Source of the DNA: Phycisphaerales bacterium
GTDB lineage: Bacteria; Planctomycetota; Phycisphaerae; Phycisphaerales; UBA1924
DNA length: 64,000 nt
Reading direction: 5' to 3'
Assembly: GCA_040217175.1 (NCBI GenBank)
Contig: JAVJNT010000002.1
Coordinates: forward strand, 186,001-250,000
Made by a program: the position numbers and the translations under genes. This document shows positions 15,014-24,306 of this stretch, in pieces. Position 1 is the stretch's first letter. The number at the start of each line of letters is the position of its first letter. Below the pieces are notes generated by a model. It was given only the letters and a program-made list of their open reading frames with translations. It searched no databases and had not been told where the DNA came from.

Positions 15014-17062
15014 ATGAGCAGCATTCCCGCGGGACTGGCACGGGCGCCCACGCTCTTCCTGGCGCAGGTGCAGCTCGACCGCATCAACCGCAACAACGTC
15101 GACCTGTTCAACGTGCAGCAGCGCCTCGCGACCGGCCGCGACGTCAACCGCGTCAGCGACGATCCGGTCCGGGCCGCGGCCATCTCATCGATCAACCAGT
15201 CCCTCGATCGCTCGACCCAGTGGCTGCGCAACTTCGACACCGCCGGCACCGCCCTCGACCTGCTCGATGGCGCACTGGGCGACGCCCAGGACTCGGCCCT
15301 CGAGGCCAAGAGCATCGCCCTCGAGTACGTCAACAGCACGTTTAACGCCGACGACCGCGCGGGCGCCGCCGTCACCGTCGAGGGCCTGCTCGACAAGGTG
15401 CTCGAGGTGTCCAATCGCAAGAGCAACGTGGGCCACATGTTCGGCGGCGACTTCCCGGGCAGCCAGCCCGTCACGCAGATGCTCGGCGGCTATCGCTTCG
15501 CGGCCTCGGGCGACGGCCTGAAGATCGATCTGGGTCCGGGCGTCGACGTGCCCCTCACGCTCGGGCCGGGCAGCCCGCTCGGCGGCACCTCGGCACGGGT
15601 CCGCGGCTTCGCCGAGCTGCTGGCGCCCGTCGAGCCCGACACGCCCGTCGACGAACTGCGCGGCGCGCGCGGCCAGGGCGTGCAACTGGGCAACATCGAA
15701 CTGGCGATCGACGGCGAGACCGAGCGGGTGGACCTGACCGGCGCCGACGTGGCCGGCGACGTGGCCGACGCCATCGAGGCGGGCATCCGCCGGATCGAGG
15801 ACCGGACCGGGCGAACGCTGCTGGGTCCGCAGGGCGTGCGCTTCGAAGCGCGGTCCTTGCGCATCGACCTGCTGGCCGAGGATGCCACGGGACCCGTGCC
15901 GGGCCTCACCTTCGGCGAGGTCGCCGAAGGCACGACGGCGGCGGACCTGGGCCTGGGCGGCGGTGGCGCCTTCACGGCGACCGCCGGCGCGGGCCAAGAC
16001 CTCAATCCCAGGCTGACCTGGCTGAGTTCGATTCCCACCATCGACGACCTGCCGCTGGGCCAGATCCGCATCCGCAACGGCGGGCAGACCGAGATCGTCG
16101 ACCTCAGCGAGGCCGAGACGATCCAGGACATCCGCAACGCCGTCGAGGCGACCGGCCTGGGCGTCCGCGTCGAGCTCAACAGCGAGACCGACACTATCGA
16201 CCTGGTCAGCGATCTTGCCGTCGCCGTGGGCAACGGACTAAGCGTCGAGGAGATCGACGGCAACTTCGATACCGCCCAGCGACTGGGAATCCGCAGTTTT
16301 TCGTCCGAAACCGACGTCTCGAGCCTCAACGACGGCCGCGGCATCCGGATCATCGACGGCGTCGCGGATCCTGAGACCGGCGTCCTCGACCCCGATCGCA
16401 ACACCGACTTCCGCGTCACCCTTGGCGACGGCCGGAGCTTCGACGTCGACCTGCGCCCCGAAGACCTGACGACGATGGCGGCGATCTCGACAAGGATCAA
16501 CCAGGCGGCGACCGACGCGGGCATCGCCGTGCCGGGCGAGTTCGAGGCCGGCCTCGTGCAGACCGGTCCCGGCGGGCTGGCTCTGCAGCAGTCGGGCGCC
16601 TTCGCGGCCCCGCTGCAGGTCGAAGCATTGAACGGCTCGGGCTCGCTGCGAGATCTCGGCCTTGCGGACGGCACGTTCGATGCCGAGGGCTCGACGCTCG
16701 TCGGGAACGACGTCGCGCAGGTGCGGGTGCGCAACATCTTCAGCGACCTGCTGGATCTGCGCCAGGCGCTGCTCGACAACGACGAAACTGGCATCACCTT
16801 TGCGGGAGAGGCGGTCGAGACCCGCCTGAGCGAGATCGCGCAGGTGCGGGCCATCGTTGGGGGCGATGCACGACGCGTGCAGGAAGCCCAGGAACTGCGG
16901 GAGGACATCGTGCTTCTGGACGAGGCAACACGCAGCGGGCTGCAGGACACCGATTTCGCCTCGGCGGCGATCGAGCTCAGCCAGCTGCAGGTCCAGCTCC
17001 AGGCAGCACTCCAGGTGACGGCGACCAGCCGCCAGCAATCACTGCTCGACTTCCTGGGGTAG
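15014..17062 (+). CDS. flgL: Hook-filament junction protein FlgL (HAP3), enlarged
   Basis: 682 residues, roughly double a classical FlgL. The ends are typical: LDRINRNNVDLFNVQQRLAT and GRDVNRVSDDPVRAAAISSI at the N terminus, and DFASAAIELSQLQVQLQAAL near the C terminus followed by SRQQSLLDFLG. The extra length is in the middle (about 170-590), which carries at least two flagellin-IN-like beta units (IRIRNGGQTEIVDLSEAETI and the GDGRSFDVDLRPEDLTTM region). The two flagellins downstream are enlarged in the same way, so the insertion may be surface-exposed decoration. GGAGG upstream of the ATG. Confidence 0.9.
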   Translation: MSSIPAGLARAPTLFLAQVQLDRINRNNVDLFNVQQRLATGRDVNRVSDDPVRAAAISSINQSLDRSTQWLRNFDTAGTALDLLDGALGDAQDSALEAKSIALEYVNSTFNADDRAGAAVTVEGLLDKVLEVSNRKSNVGHMFGGDFPGSQPVTQMLGGYRFAASGDGLKIDLGPGVDVPLTLGPGSPLGGTSARVRGFAELLAPVEPDTPVDELRGARGQGVQLGNIELAIDGETERVDLTGADVAGDVADAIEAGIRRIEDRTGRTLLGPQGVRFEARSLRIDLLAEDATGPVPGLTFGEVAEGTTAADLGLGGGGAFTATAGAGQDLNPRLTWLSSIPTIDDLPLGQIRIRNGGQTEIVDLSEAETIQDIRNAVEATGLGVRVELNSETDTIDLVSDLAVAVGNGLSVEEIDGNFDTAQRLGIRSFSSETDVSSLNDGRGIRIIDGVADPETGVLDPDRNTDFRVTLGDGRSFDVDLRPEDLTTMAAISTRINQAATDAGIAVPGEFEAGLVQTGPGGLALQQSGAFAAPLQVEALNGSGSLRDLGLADGTFDAEGSTLVGNDVAQVRVRNIFSDLLDLRQALLDNDETGITFAGEAVETRLSEIAQVRAIVGGDARRVQEAQELREDIVLLDEATRSGLQDTDFASAAIELSQLQVQLQAALQVTATSRQQSLLDFLG

Positions 17063-17150
17063 GAACCCCGGGCTCGGATCGAAGGATTCGTTTGGTTTAG
17101 GACAGACATCGGCACACACGTGGGCGAACGCCCGGCCGGAGGAGTACGGC

Positions 17151-17600
17151 ATGCAAGTCAAGACGACCAGATTCGGCGTGGTGGACATCGCCGACGACAA
17201 GGTCATCACGTTTCCCCAGGGCCTCCTGGGCTTCCCCGACCACAGGCGGTACTGCCTGCTCGAGCCGGGCGAAGACGCGTGCTTCTTCTGGCTGCAATCG
17301 GTCGACGAGCCCGCGCTCGCGTTCGTGCTGACGGATCCGGCGCTCTTCTTTAAGGAGTACGAGGTCCCGATCCGTCCCGAGCAGGCCGAGGCGTTGAGCA
17401 TCGAGAAGATGGACGACGCCCAGGTCTTCGTGATCGTCAACAAGGTGGGCGAGGTCCTGACGGCCAACCTCCAAGGCCCCCTGCTCATCAACACCCTAAA
17501 CCTCAGCGGCCAGCAACTCGTGCTCGCCGACAAGCGCTGGTCGACCAGGCACACGATCATGCAGGTCGGCAGCGATCAGACGACGGCCGCAACGGCCTGA
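17151..17600 (+). CDS. fliW: Flagellar assembly factor FliW
   Basis: 149 residues, normal size. Motifs KTTRFGVVDIADDKVITFPQ and GLLGFPDHRRYCLLE, then FFWLQSVDEPALAFVLTDP, and LTANLQGPLLINTLNLSGQQ, all diagnostic of FliW. FliW binds both flagellin and CsrA: free FliW sequesters CsrA, whereas excess flagellin titrates FliW and frees CsrA to block flagellin translation. The adjacency of csrA and two flagellin genes fits this switch. GGAGGA ribosome-binding site before ATG 17151. Confidence 0.95.
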   Translation: MQVKTTRFGVVDIADDKVITFPQGLLGFPDHRRYCLLEPGEDACFFWLQSVDEPALAFVLTDPALFFKEYEVPIRPEQAEALSIEKMDDAQVFVIVNKVGEVLTANLQGPLLINTLNLSGQQLVLADKRWSTRHTIMQVGSDQTTAATA

Positions 17601-17667
17601 CGGCACGTGGCGATGAAGGACCGGAGCCACATCAACACCCCCACCGATGGGGGGACGGAGCGCAGGG

Positions 17668-18042
17668 ATGCTGGTGCTGTCGAGGCAACGAGACGAGACG
17701 ATCATGATCGGCGACGCGGTGGAGATCACCATCGTCGACATCCGCGGGGACAAGGTCCGGCTGGGCATCAACGCCCCGGCCCAGGTCGCCGTCCATCGCA
17801 AAGAGGTGTACGAGGCCATCAAGGCCGAGAACAGGCGCGCCGCCGAGGCCAAGGGCAGCGAGTTCGGCGCGCTCAGCTCGGCGATCCGGCCCGGCCGCCG
17901 CGCGGGGCTCAGCCCGGCGGGGCGCATCGGCCAGAGCAATGGCTCGGCAACGAGCAATGGGGCCGACCACGCCGATGCGGCGCCCAAGCCCGCCCGCGTT
18001 GCACCCGCCAAGAACGATACACGGAGGCAGGCTTCATCCTGA
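17668..18042 (+). CDS. csrA: Carbon storage regulator CsrA with long C-terminal extension
   Basis: 124 residues. The first 55-60 are canonical Csr[21 protein letters not shown] and [19 protein letters not shown] followed by [14 protein letters not shown]-binding residues Leu-4 and the R..VHRKE region are intact. Start ATG 17668 is chosen because it gives the exact family N terminus; seven extra codons upstream are unlikely. The remaining about 65 residues are low-complexity (Gly/Ala/Ser/Asn/Arg) with no recognised fold, unusual for CsrA, which normally ends at 60-75. Acts as an mRNA-binding translational repressor; targets here are probably the flagellin leaders. Confidence 0.93.
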   Translation: MLVLSRQRDETIMIGDAVEITIVDIRGDKVRLGINAPAQVAVHRKEVYEAIKAENRRAAEAKGSEFGALSSAIRPGRRAGLSPAGRIGQSNGSATSNGADHADAAPKPARVAPAKNDTRRQASS

Positions 18043-18128
18043 CCTTGATCACGCCTTGAGGGCCGTCGGCCCACGTCGCTTCGACGGACAGTTCCAGCAG
18101 GCCGCGACGGAGTGCGGCTGAGGCTCAC

Positions 18129-18133
18129 GGAGG
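18129..18133 (+). promoter_or_regulatory. Shine-Dalgarno/candidate CsrA site of flagellin 1
   Basis: CACGGAGGATCG immediately before the flagellin ATG at 18140. The GGA core lies in the ribosome-binding site, as in known CsrA-repressed flagellin mRNAs. The same CCACGGAGGATCG/CACGGAGGATCG string precedes flagellin 2. Confidence 0.45.
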
Positions 18134-18139
18134 ATCGCG

Positions 18140-19699
18140 ATGACTCGCATCAATACCAACGTCCCCAGCATGATCGCCCGATCAAACCTCTCGCGGACCA
18201 ACCGCGAGCTGGATACCCGGCTCGAGCGACTCTCGACGGGACTGCGGATCAACCGCGGTGCCGACGACCCCGCCGGACTGATCATCTCCGAGCGGCTGCG
18301 GTCCAACATCCGCGGTGCTGAGCAGGGCATCAAGAACTCCGAGCGCGCTTCGGCGGTCATCGCGACCACCGAGGGCTCGCTCACCGAGGTCAACGACCTG
18401 CTCAACTCCATCAAGGCCCTGGTCGTCGAGGCGGCCAACACCGGCGCCTTCTCCGACGAGGAGATCGCCGCCAACCAGGCCCAGATCGACTCGGCCATCG
18501 ACTCGATCACCCGCATCGCCGACACTGCGCGCTTCGGCGACCTGCGGCTGCTGGACGGCTCGCTGGGCTACCAGACCTCGGGCATCGCCACGTCGGCCGT
18601 CGCCAAGACCGACGTCCGCGCGGCAAGCTTCTCCCAGGGCGACTCGCTGGACGTCAACATCGAGATCCTCAACTCTGCCCAGCAGGGCGGGCTGTACGTC
18701 CGCGGAGACCTTCCCACGCCGGGTGCACCAGGGAACGGCACGATTCTTTCAACCGTGGTCCTCGAGGTTCGCGGACCCGACGGCGTGGTGAGCCTCGAGT
18801 TCACCTCGGGCCAGTCGTTTACCGAGGTCGCCAGCGCCATCAACCGCCTCACGCCCTCGACCGGCGTGACGGCCGAGCTCATCAACGGCGATGCCGCCAG
18901 CGGCCTCGTCTTCTTTAGCGAGGGATACGGAACGCGCTCCTTCGTATCGGTCGAGCGACTCCAGGACCCCGGCCCCGACGGTGCGTGGCAGACGTACAAG
19001 TTTGCGGACGAGCTCTCCATCGGCGACAACGACCCCTTCCCGTGGACCAGCGTGGGCACCGACCTGCTGACGGCCGTCCGCGATCAGGGTCGCGACGTCC
19101 AGGCGATCATCAACGGCGCCCTCGCGACCGGCGACGGACTCAGCGTCAAGACTGCCAGCACGCAGCTTTCGCTCGATCTGATCCTCACCGAAGACTTCGC
19201 AACGCGTGCCGGCGAGACTTCGTCGTTCGACATCACCGGCGGCGGCTCGCTCTTCCAGCTCGGCTCGGAGGTCGTCGCCCAGCAGCAGGTGAACTTCGGA
19301 ATCAACTCCGTTGCGGCGTCTCGGCTGGGTGGGACGGTCGTCGACGGCTCGCTGGAGTTCCTTGAGTCGCTCAAGTCGGGCCGCGAGAACAGCCTGGCCA
19401 GCAGCAAGGACCGCGGCAACTTCACCGCCGCGAGCCGCATCACCGACACGGCCATCGACGAGATCACCATCGTCCGTGGGCGGCTGGGCTCCTTCGAGCG
19501 GAACACGCTGCAGACCAACATCCGGTCGCTGGCGCTCTCGGTCGAGAACCTGACCGCCAGCGAGTCGCTGATCCGCGATGCCGACTTCGCGAAGGAAACC
19601 AGCCTGCTGACCCGGGCCCAGATCCTGGCGAGCTCGGGCACCACCATCCTCGGGCTGGCCAACCAGCAGGCCCAGAGCGTCCTGCAGTTGCTCGGCTAG
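18140..19699 (+). CDS. fliC: Flagellin 1
   Basis: 519 residues. Conserved D0/D1 ends: MTRINTNVPSMIARSNLSRT with LDTRLERLSTGLRINRGADD and PAGLIISERLRSNIRGAEQG at the N terminus; SLALSVENLTASESLIRDAD and FAKETSLLTRAQILASSGTT with a final NQQAQSVLQLLG at the C terminus. The centre (about 150-390) is a variable surface domain with a flagellin-IN-like unit (LEFTSGQSFTEVASAINRLT). Built into the filament through the flagellar secretion channel. Forms a pair with flagellin 2, about half identical in the ends by eye. Regulated probably by FliW/CsrA. Confidence 0.96.
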   Translation: MTRINTNVPSMIARSNLSRTNRELDTRLERLSTGLRINRGADDPAGLIISERLRSNIRGAEQGIKNSERASAVIATTEGSLTEVNDLLNSIKALVVEAANTGAFSDEEIAANQAQIDSAIDSITRIADTARFGDLRLLDGSLGYQTSGIATSAVAKTDVRAASFSQGDSLDVNIEILNSAQQGGLYVRGDLPTPGAPGNGTILSTVVLEVRGPDGVVSLEFTSGQSFTEVASAINRLTPSTGVTAELINGDAASGLVFFSEGYGTRSFVSVERLQDPGPDGAWQTYKFADELSIGDNDPFPWTSVGTDLLTAVRDQGRDVQAIINGALATGDGLSVKTASTQLSLDLILTEDFATRAGETSSFDITGGGSLFQLGSEVVAQQQVNFGINSVAASRLGGTVVDGSLEFLESLKSGRENSLASSKDRGNFTAASRITDTAIDEITIVRGRLGSFERNTLQTNIRSLALSVENLTASESLIRDADFAKETSLLTRAQILASSGTTILGLANQQAQSVLQLLG

Positions 19700-19717
19700 G
19701 CCCTATAACATAGTCGT

Positions 19718-19733
19718 GACCCGCCCCAGGGCG
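19718..19733 (+). terminator. Weak hairpin after flagellin 1
   Basis: CCGCCC-CA-GGGCGG followed by TTATC, about 18 bases after the flagellin 1 stop. Stem of six GC pairs with a very short loop and no real T-run, so termination is only possible, not certain. Confidence 0.3.
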
Positions 19734-19876
19734 GTTATCAGACTCTCATCGCACGCGATGCGGCCCGGTTTGCCCCGGGCCACGTCGCGTTGTGGGGCGA
19801 TTTTCCGGTTCTGGGCCAGACGGACTGAATTGGCGTCTGGCTTCCGTCGATCCAACCTCCAACGCACGGGACAGCA

Positions 19877-19894
19877 CCTGGTACGGACGCCAGG
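19877..19894 (+). promoter_or_regulatory. Candidate CsrA-binding hairpin in the flagellin 2 leader
   Basis: CCTGG-TACGGACG-CCAGG: a five-pair stem presenting GGA in an eight-base loop, the arrangement CsrA prefers. It lies about 90 bases before flagellin 2, whose ribosome-binding site (GGAGG at 19971) contains a second GGA. Two-site bridging is the usual repression mode. The gap 19700-19984 otherwise holds another GC-rich hairpin (GGCCCG...CGGGCC near 19757) and no gene. Prediction only. Confidence 0.4.
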
Positions 19895-19984
19895 CAGCGA
19901 CGTGCGCAAGTGCGGGGCAGCCGCCCCGCGGTGACGCCCGGTGCCGCGAGTATGCGGGGCACAGGTCCACGGAGGATCGTCGCA

Positions 19985-21508
19985 ATGAGTCGGATCAACA
20001 CGAACGTGCAGTCGCTTCTCGCCCAGCGTGTGCTTGGCATGAACAACAAGAACCTGAACCAGTCGCTGGAGCGGCTGTCCACGGGTACCCGCATCAACCG
20101 GGGCAAGGACGACCCGGCGGGCCTGATCGCCTCGGAGAACCTTCGTGCCGAGGCCACCGCGCTGACCGCCGCCATCGGCAACGCCGAGCGCGCCGATCAG
20201 GTGATCAACATCGCCGAGGGCGGTCTCCAGGAGGTCTCCAACCTGCTGAACGAGCTCCAGGGCCTGCTGACCACGACGGCCAACCAGGCCGGCCTGGGCG
20301 AGCAGGAGAAGCTGGCCAACCAGCAGCAGGTCGATTCGATCCTGCAGACCATCGATCGCATCGCCTCGGCTACCAGCTTCCAGGGCACCAAGCTGCTCAA
20401 CGGCAGCTTCGATTATCGCGCCCAGGACGTTGCCAGCGAGGTCACCGACTTCAAGATCAACGGTGCCAAGTTCGAGAGCGCCACGCTCGACGTCGATGCC
20501 CTGGTCACCCAGTCGGCCCAGCAGGCCGGCTTCTTCCTGTCCACCACGGGCAGCCTCGACCTCAACGGCAGCGGCGACGACTTCCGCATCGAGATCGGCG
20601 GCCGCCTCGGCAGCCGCGAGTTCAGCTTCAGCTCGGGCGTGGCCAACGCCGACATCGCCGCGGCCATCAACAACTTCAGCGAGGTCACCGGCATCACGGC
20701 CACCGTGTCGGGCACAGGCATCCTGCTGAGCAGCGATGAGTTCGGCGACAACGAGTTCGTTTCGGTCAAGGTCATCGACGATGCCAGCGTCCAGGGTACC
20801 GGCGTGGGCATCTACGACCTCGAGGACGAAGACTTCGGCACCGCCGACACGACCATCCGCAGTACCTTCGCCAACGCGACCAACGAGGTCCGCGATCTGG
20901 GCCAGGACATCGCCGGCACCATCAACGGCATCCGCGCCGTGGCCGACGGCAAGAACCTGCGCATCAACACCGACTTCCTCGACATCGAGCTCACCCTCGA
21001 TACCACGTCCAGCCAGACGCTGGGCGCCGTCGAGGCCAGCTCCGGCGCGCCGACCCTGCAGATCACCGGCGGTGGCGCCGACTTCCAGCTCGCCGGACAG
21101 GTCGACGTGGCCGGCAAGGTGAGCCTGGGCATCGGCAACGTTGCCGTTCGGAACCTGGGCAACTCGACCGACGGCTTCCTGGGCGATCTGGCCTCGGGCA
21201 AGTCGCTCAACATCTCTGAGGGTGCCGATCTCTCGGGCGCTCAGGAGGTCGTTGAGACGGCCATCGAGCAGGTCTCGACCCTGCGTGGCCGCCTCGGTGC
21301 GTTCCAGCAGAACACCGTTGGCGCCACCATCCGCAGCCTGTCGATCTCGCTGGAGAACACCCGTGCGGCCGAGTCGGTGATCCGTGATACCGACTTCGCG
21401 ACCGAGACGGCCCAGCTGACTCGCAGCCAGATCCTGGTCTCCTCGACCACCAACATCCTCTCCCTGGCCAACAGCCAGCCCCAGTCGGTCCTCCAGCTTC
21501 TCGGCTAA
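19985..21508 (+). CDS. fliC: Flagellin 2
   Basis: 507 residues from ATG 19985 (GGAGG nine bases upstream). Starts MSRINTNVQSLLAQRVLGMN, LNQSLERLSTGTRINRGKDD, PAGLIASENLRAEATALTAA; ends TLRGRLGAFQQNTVGATIRS, AAESVIRDTDFATETAQLTR, then NSQPQSVLQLLG. Central region with flagellin-IN repeats (FRIEIGGRLGSREFSFSSGV). Likely the main or second filament subunit; the strong terminator right behind it suggests high expression. Having two large flagellins in tandem after fliW-csrA suggests a composite filament. Confidence 0.96.
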   Translation: MSRINTNVQSLLAQRVLGMNNKNLNQSLERLSTGTRINRGKDDPAGLIASENLRAEATALTAAIGNAERADQVINIAEGGLQEVSNLLNELQGLLTTTANQAGLGEQEKLANQQQVDSILQTIDRIASATSFQGTKLLNGSFDYRAQDVASEVTDFKINGAKFESATLDVDALVTQSAQQAGFFLSTTGSLDLNGSGDDFRIEIGGRLGSREFSFSSGVANADIAAAINNFSEVTGITATVSGTGILLSSDEFGDNEFVSVKVIDDASVQGTGVGIYDLEDEDFGTADTTIRSTFANATNEVRDLGQDIAGTINGIRAVADGKNLRINTDFLDIELTLDTTSSQTLGAVEASSGAPTLQITGGGADFQLAGQVDVAGKVSLGIGNVAVRNLGNSTDGFLGDLASGKSLNISEGADLSGAQEVVETAIEQVSTLRGRLGAFQQNTVGATIRSLSISLENTRAAESVIRDTDFATETAQLTRSQILVSSTTNILSLANSQPQSVLQLLG

Positions 21509-21544
21509 ACCGCGTAGCGAAGACCTTCTGAGATAACCTTCCAA

Positions 21545-21574
21545 GGCCCGTCCCGATCTCGGGGCGGGCCTTTT
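21545..21574 (+). terminator. Rho-independent terminator of flagellin 2
   Basis: GGCCCGTCCC-GATCTC-GGGGCGGGCC followed by TTTT: ten-pair stem (one G-T wobble) with a six-base loop, 36 bases after the flagellin 2 stop. It closes the flagellar region. Confidence 0.9.
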
Positions 21575-21607
21575 GCCATGCGCCCACGGATGCCGATAGG
21601 GGTCAGC

Positions 21608-22567
21608 GTGGCACAGAACCCGCTCGAGATTCCAGGGATGGCCGAGCTGCCCGCCGCCTACCAGGACGCGCTACGCGGCTTCCTGGCCTTCCTGCGCATC
21701 GAGTGCGGGCTGAGCCAGAACACCAGGCTCGCGTACGCCCGCGACCTGCGAGACCTGGCGACCGATCTCGTCGAGCACGGCGTCAATGATCCGAGGGACG
21801 TCCATCCGCGAGCGCTGGCTGACCACCTCGGCCGGCTCTCGAGCCAGCGCGGGCTCAAGGCTCCGAGCCTGGCCCGCCATCTCGCCAGCGTGCGCGCCTG
21901 GTGCCGCTGGTTGCACGCACGGGGCGTCGTCGCCGAGGATCCCACCGACCCGCTGCTGCGGCCCGCGCGTTGGCGCAGGCTGCCCAAGACGCTCTCGCCC
22001 AGCCAAGTGAGCACGCTGGTCGAAGCACCGCATCCGCCAGAGCACGGCAAGGGGCCACCGCTGTGGCTGCGCGATCGCGCGATGCTCGAGCTCATGTACG
22101 CCTGCGGCGTGCGCGCCACCGAGCTGTGCGACCTGGCCGACGACGACCCGGTCCGCGACGTGGCCATCCTGCGCGTCCGCGGCAAGGGCGACAAGGAGCG
22201 CGTGGTGCCAATGGGCATGCCCGCGGTCCACTGGATCGCACGGTATCGCCAGGAATGCCGGCCGCGGCTCGTCGAGCGCGGTGCCCCGCACATGGGCCGG
22301 CTGTTCGTCTCGCGCAACGGGCGCCCGCTGGAACGCACCGCGGTGTGGGTCATCGTCAACCGCTGGGCCAAGCGGGTCGGCCTGGCCGGCATCCACCCCC
22401 ACATGCTTCGGCACAGCTTCGCGACCCACCTGATGACCGGCGGCGCCGACCTGCGCGTCGTGCAAGAGATGCTGGGCCACGCCAGCATTGCCACCACCGA
22501 GATCTACACGCACCTCGACGGCGACCGGCTGCAAGACGTCGTCGCCAAGCACCTGCCACTGGGCTGA
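21608..22567 (+). CDS. xerD: Tyrosine recombinase XerC/XerD family
   Basis: 319 residues, from GTG 21608 with AGGGGT in front (an ATG at 21578 overlaps the flagellin terminator). N-terminal SAM-like DNA-binding domain ([20 protein letters not shown]) and C-terminal catalytic domain with the full set: Arg in [12 protein letters not shown], Lys in [34 protein letters not shown] (His-x-x-Arg), [13 protein letters not shown] (His and nucleophile Tyr). Size and motifs fit the chromosome-dimer-resolution enzymes acting at dif; XerC versus XerD cannot be decided by eye. No mobile-element context is visible, so a housekeeping role is likely. Confidence 0.88.
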   Translation: MAQNPLEIPGMAELPAAYQDALRGFLAFLRIECGLSQNTRLAYARDLRDLATDLVEHGVNDPRDVHPRALADHLGRLSSQRGLKAPSLARHLASVRAWCRWLHARGVVAEDPTDPLLRPARWRRLPKTLSPSQVSTLVEAPHPPEHGKGPPLWLRDRAMLELMYACGVRATELCDLADDDPVRDVAILRVRGKGDKERVVPMGMPAVHWIARYRQECRPRLVERGAPHMGRLFVSRNGRPLERTAVWVIVNRWAKRVGLAGIHPHMLRHSFATHLMTGGADLRVVQEMLGHASIATTEIYTHLDGDRLQDVVAKHLPLG

Positions 22568-22669
22568 CGACGCGGACTTTCAGGGCCGGGTGGTTGGCAA
22601 CGGGCGATGGCGTCGGAGGGCAGGCCGGCTTCCCATCACCCCTTCGTCGCTCCGTCGCTTCCTTTTTGC

Positions 22670-24055
22670 TCAGCACCCCGCATCGAACGCCGTCTGGAAC
22701 GCCAGGAAGTCGAAGATCGTCAGCTCGCCGTCGCCGTCGAAGTCGGCTTGTGCGTCGCCGTCCTGGAAGCGGTTGGCGAAGGCGAGAAAGTCGAAGATGG
22801 TGAGGGTGCCATCGCTGTCGAGGTCGGCGGGGCACGCGTTGCAGGCTAGGTCGAAGAAGTATCCGGCGCCGGGCCAAGACGAGCCGCCGGCGTGGTCTTC
22901 GGGCGCGCCGACGATGGCGTGGCGGCCGTCGGTGGCGATCGAGATGCCGTAGAAGCCGGCGTAGCTGGGGGGATTGGGTACGAGCTCGCCGACCTCGTGC
23001 CACTCGCCCGCGGCGTCGCGCTCGAATCGCAGCACGGTGCCGTCGTGGCCGGGGTCGCTGCCGTTGCGGTTGGTGCGCGCGAGCAGCAGGTCGCCGGTGA
23101 GCGCCATGCGGTGGCCCAGCTCGTCGCCTTGCTGGGGCTCGCTCTGGGTCAGTTCCTGCCGGAGCTCCCACTGGTTGCCTTCGAGCTCGTAGATGAAGAT
23201 GGCGCCCTGGAACTCGACGTCGCGATTGACGCGGCGGGCCGCGATGGCGAGGGTGTGGCCGTTTAGAGCGAGCCAGAATCCAAACTCGCGATTGTCTTCA
23301 TACGGTTCGGGCGGCATGATCTTTTGCGAGAACCCAAAAGCGCCTTCGCTGTCGCGACGAAACACATACACCGAGCCGCCATCTCGTACATGCGTGGCGT
23401 CCCGGTACGCCGGGGCGAACAGCCACTCATCATGCAGCACCGATGTGTATCCGAATCCCTCGTCGGGCGTCATTGGGTCTGGAGACTCGACCTTCTGCTC
23501 GAGCGTCCAACCTTCCGGAGTCGGCCCGTAGATCCAAACTTGACGAGGAAAGTAGTCTGAAACAGACAGGGCGGCCGTATCTTCACTGAGCGAAACGAAG
23601 GCTCCACCACCGTCGCCCTCAAAATCTGAAGGTGGCGCAAGCCTCCCCGATTCTACCCAGGATTCGCCATCGAATTCGTAGACGAAGCCGCCTCCGCGAC
23701 CCGGAGTCATCGTCCACCGGAAGCGGTATGAACCAATCAGCACCCGGTTGCCATCCGCCGAGATCCACGTACCGAACATGTCCAATCCGGCCGCATCATG
23801 CGGCACCAGTGTTTGCGTGTACACGAGTTCGCCGCCGACATCCTCGTACACGTGGACTGTACCTGTGGTGCAGCAGCCAACCCTGGCCTGCGTGTCTCCT
23901 ACGAACCAGAATCGCCCGTTCGTCGCAGTCGATTCTCCAAATCCGTTTGCCTCGACCCCCGGAGGCGCGACGAGTCTTTGCGGCCCGCAAGGCTCGTCTC
24001 CGAGCGTGTTACTGGCGACGATGAAGGCCATGAGGATGAGGGTCAGACGGATCAT
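22670..24055 (-). CDS. Secreted FG-GAP-like repeat protein with dockerin-like tag
   Basis: 461 residues. ATG 24055 begins a signal peptide (IRLTLILMAFIVASNTLG) after a long unlikely extension. The body has seven or so repeated blocks of the FG-GAP/beta-propeller kind (GDRVL/NRVLIGS, TAALSVSDYF, GHTLAIAARRV, GDLLLARTNR, GRHAIVGAPE), as in proteins reporting stored events or integrin-like propellers. The C terminus DLDSDGTLTIFDFLAFANRF and DFDGDGELTIFDFLAFQTAF ends DAGC, the GC-type tag. The middle (about 23300-24000) is less GC-rich than its surroundings. Function unknown; presumably extracellular. Confidence 0.82.
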   Translation of the reverse strand: MIRLTLILMAFIVASNTLGDEPCGPQRLVAPPGVEANGFGESTATNGRFWFVGDTQARVGCCTTGTVHVYEDVGGELVYTQTLVPHDAAGLDMFGTWISADGNRVLIGSYRFRWTMTPGRGGGFVYEFDGESWVESGRLAPPSDFEGDGGGAFVSLSEDTAALSVSDYFPRQVWIYGPTPEGWTLEQKVESPDPMTPDEGFGYTSVLHDEWLFAPAYRDATHVRDGGSVYVFRRDSEGAFGFSQKIMPPEPYEDNREFGFWLALNGHTLAIAARRVNRDVEFQGAIFIYELEGNQWELRQELTQSEPQQGDELGHRMALTGDLLLARTNRNGSDPGHDGTVLRFERDAAGEWHEVGELVPNPPSYAGFYGISIATDGRHAIVGAPEDHAGGSSWPGAGYFFDLACNACPADLDSDGTLTIFDFLAFANRFQDGDAQADFDGDGELTIFDFLAFQTAFDAGC

Positions 24056-24306
24056 GACCACATTCTGACCGATCCAAGCCCGCGACGCAAGAGGGACTGG
24101 CCTCAGGCGACCAAGATCGTCGACCTGGTTCATGCGAGTCGCCGAGCCCAGGATCTTTCCGGTTCGCACCGGAGACGACCCGGTCATGCGTCCGACGGGT
24201 GCACATGGCCGTCAACAGGAACGGGTGTTCGCGTTCCCTTCTGGAACCACCGACATGCTCAACTTCAGCCGGACCTACGCCGCGGCAACGGGCCCGTGGG
24301 CCCGGC

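Noticed and set aside
12337-15474. 1045-residue open frame antisense to flgJ, flgN, flgK and the start of flgL
   Set aside because: Produced by high third-position GC of the real genes; low complexity, no signal or domain.
24160-24190. T-arm-like CCGGTTCGCACCGG, possible tRNA
   Set aside because: No matching acceptor, anticodon or D arms around it.
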